10,389 nt of DNA, from positions 1-10,389 of the forward strand of contig CAJKJS010000030.1 of assembly GCA_905200265.1 (NCBI GenBank), given 5' to 3'. The stretch's first letter is position 1. Each line of letters begins with the position of its first letter. This document shows, piece after piece, positions 5,526-10,389 of the stretch. Source of the stretch: an uncultured Oscillospiraceae bacterium. Its GTDB lineage: Bacteria > Bacillota > Clostridia > Oscillospirales > Acutalibacteraceae. The notes under the pieces are model-generated. The model searched no databases, was not told where the DNA came from, and worked only from the letters and a program-made list of their open reading frames with translations. The position numbers were made by a program, and so were the translations under genes.

Positions 5526-6494
5526 TCACAGGGGAGGAATCCGTATGGGTTCGTCCTCCCGTTTACGGCACGCCCGCAGCCTGGCGCTGCGAGCCCGCGG
5601 ATTTTCATTTTCTTCTTCTTTGGTGGCCGACAACCCCTTTTTAAACAGCAGTTCGGCCTTTGGTTTTTTCCCGCACACGCACACGGGGAATTCCGGCGGA
5701 CAGGTACACCCTTCGCACCAGGAAGCCATGCGCTGTTTGACCATGCGGTCTTCCAGCGAATGGAACGTGATAATGGAAAGAATCCCACCCGGACGCAAAA
5801 GGGAAAACGCCGCGTCCATCGCTTCGCTGAGCCTGTCCAGTTCGCCGTTTACGGCAATGCGCAAGGCCTGGAAGGTTTTCCGGGCGGGGTGCCCCGGGCT
5901 GCGCCGTACGGCGGCCGGTACCGATTCCCGCACCAGGTCAGCCAGTTGCAGCGTGGTGGTAATGGGTGTCACGGCCCGCTGCAAAACAATGGCGTGGGCA
6001 ATGCGGCCCGCTGCTTTTTCTTCCCCGTATTCCCGCAAAATGCGGGCAATTTCCTGTTCAGGCAAGTCCCGCAACAGGTCGGCGGCGGTGGGGCCGCTCT
6101 GGCTCATGCGCATATCAAGCGGTGCATCATAATGATAGGAAAAGCCCCGCTCGGGTGTATCCAGCTGGTGGGAGGAAACCCCGATATCCAGCAGCACCCC
6201 GTCACAGGGCACGCACCCGGCTTCCCCGGCAATACGGACCATATCGGCAAAATTGCCCTGCCGCAAAAGGGAACGCGCCCCGTAGGGAGCAAACCGCTTT
6301 TGGCACACGGCGATGGCGTCGGGGTCCTGGTCAATGGAGAGGAGCTTTCCGCTTTCGAGCTTTTGCAAAATCGCTTCACTGTGGCCACCGCCCCCCGCCG
6401 TCCCGTCGATGTACACACCGTCGGGCCGGATATGCAAAGAATCGATGGTTTCCCGGAATAAAACGGGCTTATGATAGAATGCCATATCTTCCAT
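5526..6494 (-). CDS. rsmH: 16S rRNA (cytosine1402-N4)-methyltransferase RsmH (MraW)
   Basis: A 322-residue SAM-dependent enzyme that methylates N4 of C1402 in the ribosomal decoding centre. Visible motifs: YHKPVLFRE near the start, SAM loop DGTAGGGGHS (30-39), the acidic DQD (55-57) that would contact the SAM ribose, LLDIGVSSHQLD (101-112), RGFSY followed by DAPLDMRM (116-130), HPARKTFQALRIAVN (202-216) and ITFHSLEDR (242-250). A cysteine group C260, C263, C265, C272, C274 around CPPEFP is common in Firmicute RsmH and may bind metal. It closes with NPRARSARLR (299-308). Length is typical. ATG start at 6494 has AGGAGG 7 bases upstream; an ATG three codons later is a weaker alternative. It lies 21 bases after mraZ, in the universal mraZ-rsmH pair. 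Confidence 0.97.
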   Translation of the reverse strand: MEDMAFYHKPVLFRETIDSLHIRPDGVYIDGTAGGGGHSEAILQKLESGKLLSIDQDPDAIAVCQKRFAPYGARSLLRQGNFADMVRIAGEAGCVPCDGVLLDIGVSSHQLDTPERGFSYHYDAPLDMRMSQSGPTAADLLRDLPEQEIARILREYGEEKAAGRIAHAIVLQRAVTPITTTLQLADLVRESVPAAVRRSPGHPARKTFQALRIAVNGELDRLSEAMDAAFSLLRPGGILSIITFHSLEDRMVKQRMASWCEGCTCPPEFPVCVCGKKPKAELLFKKGLSATKEEENENPRARSARLRACRKREDEPIRIPPL

Positions 6495-6515
6495 CGCGGC
6501 ACCTCCTGATTCCGG

Positions 6516-6935
6516 TTAGATTTCCAGCAGTTCCATGGCACTGAGCAGATTTTCCTCTGTTTGTTCTTCGTTATACGCTTTCCACCGGGCACTGTCCCAG
6601 ATTTCGGCCCGGGTGGCCGCCCCCAAAATGGTGGCTTCTTTGGTCAGGCCGGCGTATTCCCGCAGAGACGGCGGGATGAGGATACGGCCTTGCTTGTCCA
6701 CTTCGGTGTAAAAAGCACCCGAAAAGAAAAAACGCTGCAAACTGCGTGCTTTGGAAATGGGCAGTTGGCCCATTTTTTCCGTGAGCTTGTCCCACTGGGC
6801 GGAGGAAAGAACGAACAGGCACCCATCCAGGCCCTTCGTCACATAAAAAGCATCTCCCAGATCCTCGCGAAAACGGGAGGGCATGGTCACGCGGCCTTTT
6901 GAATCGATATTGTGCTGGAACTCGCCCATCAGCAT
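6516..6935 (-). CDS. mraZ: MraZ, DNA-binding regulator of the dcw operon
   Basis: A 139-residue protein made of two SpoVT/AbrB-like repeats, each with the DxxGR signature: DSKGR (11-15) and DKQGR (80-84). MraZ forms a ring and binds short G-rich direct repeats upstream of its own operon; in Escherichia coli it represses the cluster. The frame is open 8 codons further upstream to a TTG at 6959, but I chose the ATG at 6935 because family members begin with M(L/F)MGEF/YxHxxD and an AGGCGGG ribosome site lies 8 bases before it. First gene of the dcw unit, with its own sigma-A promoter (7010-7038) and a terminator beyond that. The leader between promoter and start holds candidate MraZ boxes, implying autoregulation. 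Confidence 0.95.
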   Translation of the reverse strand: MLMGEFQHNIDSKGRVTMPSRFREDLGDAFYVTKGLDGCLFVLSSAQWDKLTEKMGQLPISKARSLQRFFFSGAFYTEVDKQGRILIPPSLREYAGLTKEATILGAATRAEIWDSARWKAYNEEQTEENLLSAMELLEI

Positions 6936-6943
6936 CGATCCAT

Positions 6944-6970
6944 CCCGCCTTTCCACCAAATTGCCCCAAA
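6944..6970 (-). promoter_or_regulatory. Candidate MraZ operator in the mraZ leader
   Basis: On the minus strand TTTGGGG begins at 6970 and TTTGGTGG at 6960, exactly 10 bases apart in a repeated CAATTTGG context, followed by GGCGGG at 6949-6944. MraZ is known to bind G-rich TGGG-type direct repeats with a 10-base period. The site lies after the predicted transcription start and overlaps the mraZ ribosome site, so binding could block elongation. Further TGGCAAAT repeats occur at 6989-6996 and 7003-7010, and a CCCAATTTGGG palindrome overlaps at 6965-6975. The third repeat is imperfect, so this is moderate evidence. Confidence 0.4.
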
Positions 6971-7009
6971 TTGGGAAAAAGTTGCACGATTTGCCACCTC
7001 ATATTTGCC

Positions 7010-7038
7010 ATTATAAAGCATCGTTTCGGAAATTGCAA
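7010..7038 (-). promoter_or_regulatory. Sigma-A promoter of the mraZ (dcw) operon
   Basis: The minus strand shows TTGCAA (7038-7033, 4 of 6 to TTGACA), a 17-base spacer and a perfect TATAAT (7015-7010). Expected transcription start is near 7003, leaving a leader of about 67 bases before the ATG at 6935. The sequence upstream of the -35 is AT-rich. It sits between a strong terminator and mraZ, where the operon promoter is expected. Confidence 0.75.
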
Positions 7039-7094
7039 TGGCTTTTGCTGGAAATATGCAGAGTTTTTACCGGGTTTTCCCCCAAAATATCAAC

Positions 7095-7140
7095 AAAATC
7101 CCCACAAAAACCACGGGTTTGTGGTTCTTGTGGGGATTTT
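7095..7140 (-). terminator. Strong intrinsic terminator, 20-bp stem
   Basis: Arms of 20 bases each (minus strand AAAATCCCCACAAGAACCAC against its complement) close on a 6-base loop. On the minus-strand RNA all pairs form, one of them G-U; on the plus strand that position is an A-C mismatch, so the minus strand is the intended direction. The 3' arm ends in ATTTT, followed by further T-rich sequence. It begins 25 bases after the stop of the coiled-coil gene and separates the rsmD-coaD unit from the dcw operon. The plus-strand RNA also ends in TTTT, so it may work both ways. Confidence 0.85.
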
Positions 7141-7165
7141 CGACAGGAATTTCACTTTGTATAAT

Positions 7166-7645
7166 TTACCGGCTGGACGAATTGCGCTGGGTGGCTTTGA
7201 TGCTCTGCCGGGTTTTCCTTAGTTCCGACAGATTGGCCGCTAACGCATCATCGGTGCGGCGCATGAGGTCATCCACATATTCATTGGAGACCCGGCGCAT
7301 TTCCCGGCATTTCTGCTGGGTTTGATTTAAAAGGTCATTGGCTTTTTGCTGGGCCTGCTTGACGATTTCATTCTGGCTGACCATCGCCCGGGCCTTTTCT
7401 TCCGCCACCCGGATGATGGATTCCGCTTCCCGTTTGGCATCCTGAATAATTTTGGTACGGTCCGCGACAATGGCACGAGCCTGCCGGCACTCCTGGGGCA
7501 TGGCGTCGCGGATATCCAGCAGGATATCTTCCACATTTTGGCCGTCCAGCACCACGCGTCCTCCGGAAAGCGGCAGTTTCATGGCGTTTTTCACCATTTG
7601 TTCCAGTTCCTGCAGATAATCATCCACGGTCACAACATGACTCAT
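7166..7645 (-). CDS. Coiled-coil protein of unknown function, DivIVA/V-ATPase subunit H-like
   Basis: A 159-residue soluble protein with no membrane helix or signal peptide. An N-terminal part (1-60) contains a KLPLSGGRVVLDGQNVEDIL segment and DIRDAMPQECRQA, followed by a long, charged, alanine-rich coiled coil (about 55-125) and a basic tail (141-159). Similar small proteins are found beside coaD in Clostridia and are usually annotated as hypothetical, 'ATPase' or V-type ATPase subunit H-like. I see no P-loop or other nucleotide site, so the ATPase label looks like coiled-coil similarity only. The overall build resembles DivIVA/GpsB-type scaffolds, and it neighbours the division operon, but that is inference. 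ATG start at 7645 with an AGGA about 11 bases upstream; it follows coaD by 74 bases and ends just before the terminator. Confidence 0.8.
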   Translation of the reverse strand: MSHVVTVDDYLQELEQMVKNAMKLPLSGGRVVLDGQNVEDILLDIRDAMPQECRQARAIVADRTKIIQDAKREAESIIRVAEEKARAMVSQNEIVKQAQQKANDLLNQTQQKCREMRRVSNEYVDDLMRRTDDALAANLSELRKTRQSIKATQRNSSSR

Positions 7646-7719
7646 ACGTAACTTCTTCCTTTCCCCGGTTCCTGTTTACGGAAACCGCTTGTTCACTTCA
7701 TCGCCGTCCGCTTTATTCT

Positions 7720-8217
7720 TTATTGGGCTGGCGGTTGTTCCGGGCACAGCCGGGCTTTTACATCCGGCAGAATACAGGCCGGAATATCTTCGGAAATATC
7801 GCCGCCAAACATGGCCACCTGCTTGACCATGCTGGAACTTAAATACATATATTCGCTGCGGGTGGTCATAAACAGCGTTTCCACATGGGGGTTGAGCTTT
7901 TTATTCGTCAGCGCCATCTGGAATTCATATTCGAAATCCGTCACGGCCCGCAGGCCCTTGACAATGGCCGTCGCGCCCCGCTGGCGGGCATAATCGGCCA
8001 GCAGCCCGCTGAAGCCGACCACTTCCACTCCCGTTAGGCCGGCCGTGGCCCGGCGCAGCAGGTCGATGCGCTCTTCCACCGTAAACGAGGTTTTCTTTTT
8101 GGGGTTGATCATCACCGCCACAATCACGTGGTCAAAGATCCGGCTGCTGCGGGTGATGATATCCAGATGCCCCAGGGTGACCGGGTCATAACTGCCCGGG
8201 CAAATTGCAATGCTCAT
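7720..8217 (-). CDS. coaD: Phosphopantetheine adenylyltransferase (CoaD)
   Basis: A 165-residue cytoplasmic nucleotidyltransferase that joins 4'-phosphopantetheine and ATP to form dephospho-CoA, the penultimate step of CoA synthesis. Family motifs are clear: PGSYDPVTLGHLDII (7-21) with the TxGH nucleotide site (T14, G16, H17), VKGLRAVTDFEYEFQMALTN (86-105), ETLFM (113-117) and YMYLSSSMVKQVA (123-135). Length is as expected. The ATG at 8217 overlaps the rsmD stop in an ATGA, so the two are translationally coupled; rsmD-coaD is a widespread Firmicute pair. AAGGA lies about 10 bases upstream inside rsmD. Confidence 0.97.
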   Translation of the reverse strand: MSIAICPGSYDPVTLGHLDIITRSSRIFDHVIVAVMINPKKKTSFTVEERIDLLRRATAGLTGVEVVGFSGLLADYARQRGATAIVKGLRAVTDFEYEFQMALTNKKLNPHVETLFMTTRSEYMYLSSSMVKQVAMFGGDISEDIPACILPDVKARLCPEQPPAQ

Positions 8218-8762
8218 AGTTCCACATCCTTATGATGGTACACGGTCAGCAAGATTTTGCCGTACCGGCGTTCCTTGCCCCGCACAAAATCCCCCAGGGT
8301 TTCAGGCACTTCGTCATCCACCGGGTGTTCGGCAATGATCACGCCGCCGCGGTTCATGACGGCGGCCGTCAGCGGCAGCGCCTGCTGCAACAGGCCCGTA
8401 TGGTACGGCGGATCGAGAAACGCAATGTCAAACGGCTCATTTTTTCTCTGCAGGAAAAGCAGCGAATCCATGGGCACCACTTTGGCCCCCCGGCTCAGTC
8501 CGGTACTTTGGATATTTTTCTCCACCACGCTGACGCTTTCCCGGGATGCATCCACGAACACAACTTCCCTGGCGCCGCGGCTGAGGGCTTCCAGCCCGAT
8601 TTGGCCGCTGCCGGCAAACAGGTCCAGCACCCGCCGCCCTTCCAGCTGGAATTGCAGCATACTAAACAGCGCCTCTTTCACGCGTTCCGGCGTGGGGCGG
8701 ACGGCATCGCCCTGTAAGGTCATCAGTCGACGGCCCCGGGCCGTCCCTGTAATAATGCGCAT
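8214..8762 (-). CDS. rsmD: 16S rRNA (guanine966-N2)-methyltransferase RsmD
   Basis: A 182-residue SAM-dependent methyltransferase acting on G966 of 16S rRNA. Seen in order: RIITGTARGRRL at the N-terminus, RPTPERVKEALFSML (22-36), SAM loop VLDLFAGSGQIGLEALSRGA (45-64), VFVDAS (68-73) and the catalytic DPPY (117-120), ending in YGKILLTVYHH (167-177), typical of the family. ATG start at 8762, with AAGGA 9 bases upstream. It has its own near-consensus promoter (8804-8832) overlapping the end of uvrC, and it overlaps coaD by 4 bases. Confidence 0.96.
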   Translation of the reverse strand: MRIITGTARGRRLMTLQGDAVRPTPERVKEALFSMLQFQLEGRRVLDLFAGSGQIGLEALSRGAREVVFVDASRESVSVVEKNIQSTGLSRGAKVVPMDSLLFLQRKNEPFDIAFLDPPYHTGLLQQALPLTAAVMNRGGVIIAEHPVDDEVPETLGDFVRGKERRYGKILLTVYHHKDVEL

Positions 8763-8789
8763 GATTTTGTTTCCTTCCCCCGGAAAACC

Positions 8790-8810
8790 GGATAATTGTT
8801 TTTATTATCC
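8790..8810 (-). promoter_or_regulatory. Dyad across the -10 box and start site of the rsmD promoter
   Basis: Perfect 7-base arms GGATAAT and ATTATCC with a 7-base A-rich centre. The left arm contains the -10 hexamer and the right arm falls just past the expected transcription start. This could be a repressor operator, or simply a 5'-end hairpin in the RNA. TTTT follows 2 bases later, so a weak terminator for uvrC is a third reading. Confidence 0.35.
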
Positions 8811-8832
8811 CATGCCCCAGGGGAAATGTCAA
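8804..8832 (-). promoter_or_regulatory. Near-consensus sigma-A promoter of rsmD-coaD
   Basis: The minus strand reads TTGACA (8832-8827, perfect), a 17-base spacer and GATAAT (8809-8804, 5 of 6), with a TG one base before the -10. The TGA inside the -35 is the stop codon of uvrC. Expected start is near 8797, giving a leader of about 35 bases before rsmD. Confidence 0.8.
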
Positions 8833-10389
8833 CTCTCGCCTTCGAATTCGTCCTCGTGCAGCGCCCGATACACCTTTTCGGCGGCCGGACGGGTCATGCC
8901 CGGCGCTGCGCGCAGCTCTTCGGTGGAGGCCCGGCGGATGGCCGCGATGGTGCCAAAGTGCTTTAAAAGCGAGCGGGCCCGGGTGATGCCCACGCCTTCG
9001 ATGGAAGTGAGAGTGGACGAAATATTCGTTTTGCTGCGCTGCTGCCGGTGGAACCCGATGGCATAGCGGTGCACTTCCTCCTGAATGGCGCCAATGAGCG
9101 TAAACGCCGACCGGTTACTTTGAATGGCCACTTCGCCGCCATCGGCCGCGATGGCCCGGGTGCGGTGCTTATCGTCTTTGACCATGCCGAATACCGGAAT
9201 GGAAAAACCCATTTCCCGCACCAGCGGCTCAATCGCCGCCACGTGGCCTTTGCCGCCATCGAGCAGGATGCAGTCCGGCAGCCGCCCGAACCCTTCGCCG
9301 GACTCGGGGTCTTTGCGGTATTCCGCAAGGCGCCGGGCGATCACTTCCCGCATGGAGCCGTAGTCGTCCTGGCCGACCACCGTTTTGATTTTAAATTTGC
9401 GGTACGCCGATTTTAAGGGCCGCCCGTTTTCGAACACCACCATACCGGCCACGTTCTCGCTGCCGCCCAGGTTGGAAATATCGTACGCTTCCAGGTACAC
9501 CGGGGGCTTTTCAAGGCCCAGCAGCCGCGCCAGTTCATCGAGAGCGGCGGTTTCGCGCCCGGTGTTGCGCCCAAAACGCTGGGCCAGCTGTTCGGCGGCG
9601 TTGGTACGGCACATATCAATCAGCTGTTTTTGCTCCCCTTTTTGGGGCACGTGAATCTGCACTTTGCGCCCGGCCTTCCGGCTCAGCCACTCGGCCAGCA
9701 GTTCCCGGTCTTCCGGGGCGTCATCCAGGGTCACCCGGGGCGGCACCCGGTCGCGGATGCCATAATACTGCTGCAAAAAGCCGCTGCGGGCTTCCCGGTC
9801 GGTGCCGCCTTCTTTGACAAAAAAGGTTTCCCGGTCGCACAGCCGGCCGTTTTGGAACCGGAATACTTCAAAGCAGCGCTCGCTGTCGTTTTGCACCATG
9901 GCGATGACGTCCTGCTCCGGCACGGACGAAGCGACGACTTTCTGCTGGTCGGTCATTTTGCGCACCGCCGAGAGCCTATCCCGCAGCCGGGCGGCTCTTT
10001 CAAATTCCAGGTTTTCGGCCGCCTCGTTCATTTCTTCCGTCATTTTGCGCACGGCGGCCGCCGACCCGCCTTCCAGGAAATCCAGCGCCTGGCGCACCTG
10101 TTCCTGGTATTCGGCGGCGGTGATTTTTCCGCGGCAGGGGGCCGAACACTGCTTGATAAAGTAATTCAGGCACGGCCGCCCTTTCCCGATTTCCTGGGGG
10201 AACCGGCGGTTGCAGCTGGGCAGCTGGAAGATTTTCCTCGCTTCGTCAATGCTCTGGCGCACGGCCCAGGAACTGACGTACGGCCCTACATAGGAAGCGC
10301 CGTCGTCGAGCACTTGTTTCGCTTCGGTAATCCGGGGCCAGTCACCGGAGCTGATGCGGATATAATGGTACCCTTTGTCGTCCTTTAAC
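8829..10389 (-). CDS. uvrC: UvrABC excinuclease subunit C (UvrC), 5' end missing
   Basis: The frame is open from the window edge, giving 519 visible residues; the first (LKDDKGYHYIRI, DGASYVGPY) match the end of the UvrC N-terminal GIY-YIG nuclease region, so roughly 80-90 residues lie outside. The GTG at 10313 is internal, not the start. UvrC makes both cuts around a DNA lesion with UvrA and UvrB. Numbering from the first visible residue: four cysteines C59, C73, C81, C85 (C-x13-C-x7-C-x3-C) fit the iron-sulfur site of UvrC; a UVR helix for UvrB contact (about 111-146); the RNase H-like 5' nuclease (about 297-455) with candidate catalytic D303 (AYDIS), D377 (LLDGGKGH) and H440 (EEVHRYAI); and a C-terminal helix-hairpin-helix pair (about 461-511). 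It ends in TGA inside the rsmD promoter. Confidence 0.97.
   Translation of the reverse strand, partial: LKDDKGYHYIRISSGDWPRITEAKQVLDDGASYVGPYVSSWAVRQSIDEARKIFQLPSCNRRFPQEIGKGRPCLNYFIKQCSAPCRGKITAAEYQEQVRQALDFLEGGSAAAVRKMTEEMNEAAENLEFERAARLRDRLSAVRKMTDQQKVVASSVPEQDVIAMVQNDSERCFEVFRFQNGRLCDRETFFVKEGGTDREARSGFLQQYYGIRDRVPPRVTLDDAPEDRELLAEWLSRKAGRKVQIHVPQKGEQKQLIDMCRTNAAEQLAQRFGRNTGRETAALDELARLLGLEKPPVYLEAYDISNLGGSENVAGMVVFENGRPLKSAYRKFKIKTVVGQDDYGSMREVIARRLAEYRKDPESGEGFGRLPDCILLDGGKGHVAAIEPLVREMGFSIPVFGMVKDDKHRTRAIAADGGEVAIQSNRSAFTLIGAIQEEVHRYAIGFHRQQRSKTNISSTLTSIEGVGITRARSLLKHFGTIAAIRRASTEELRAAPGMTRPAAEKVYRALHEDEFEGES

Noticed and set aside
5361..6461. Plus-strand open frame of 366 codons
   Set aside because: Antisense to rsmH and part of ftsL; composition and lack of motifs mark it as a shadow.
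6936..6959. Upstream TTG start for mraZ (8 extra codons)
   Set aside because: No ribosome site before it, it would cover the candidate operator, and MraZ proteins begin at M(L/F)MGEF-like sequences, which match the ATG at 6935.
10311..10313. GTG as the start of uvrC
   Set aside because: The frame stays open to the window edge and the 25 codons before it match conserved UvrC sequence, so the true start is outside the window.

Overview
The window is a vegetative/sporulation cell-wall locus of an endospore-lineage Firmicute, most likely a fairly GC-rich Clostridia member (Oscillospirales/Ruminococcaceae-like). This rests on the gene order, the PASTA-bearing class B PBP with a SpoVD-type cysteine pair, a clostridial-type coiled-coil gene next to coaD, and strong AGGAGG-type ribosome sites. 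Every supported gene lies on the minus strand, so the locus reads from position 10389 down to 1. I see no mobile element, CRISPR array, tRNA or rRNA, and no gene-free stretch longer than 300 bases. The largest gaps are 230, 211 and 199 bases, and all three hold regulatory signals described below.

Region 1 (10389-8829) is the 3' five-sixths or so of uvrC, cut by the window edge. Region 2 (about 8832-7095) is a housekeeping unit: a near-consensus sigma-A promoter overlapping the uvrC stop codon, then rsmD, coaD (4-base overlap with rsmD) and a small coiled-coil protein, closed by a 20-bp-stem terminator at 7095-7140.

Region 3 (about 7038-1) is the dcw (division and cell wall) cluster: a sigma-A promoter, mraZ, rsmH (mraW), an FtsL-like bitopic protein, a class B PBP (FtsI/PbpB/SpoVD family), mraY, ftsW (or spoVE) and the first seven codons of murG. 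Together these encode a transcription regulator (MraZ), a 16S rRNA methyltransferase (RsmH), a divisome scaffold (FtsL), the septal or cortex transpeptidase with its SEDS glycosyltransferase partner (PBP and FtsW), and the two steps that make lipid I (MraY) and lipid II (MurG). The ligase genes murE, murF and murD, often found inside such clusters, are absent between the PBP and murG.

The most interesting part is the PBP and its upstream region. The protein carries the two active-site-flanking cysteines (C362, C380) known as the redox switch of Bacillus SpoVD. The 199-base gap before it holds a candidate sigma-E (mother-cell sporulation) promoter followed by a very structured leader. The gap before mraY similarly holds a candidate sigma-A promoter followed directly by a perfect 10-bp hairpin and a possible attenuator. 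This suggests a compact dcw operon with internal entry points that could serve both division and spore-cortex synthesis; that last step is inference.
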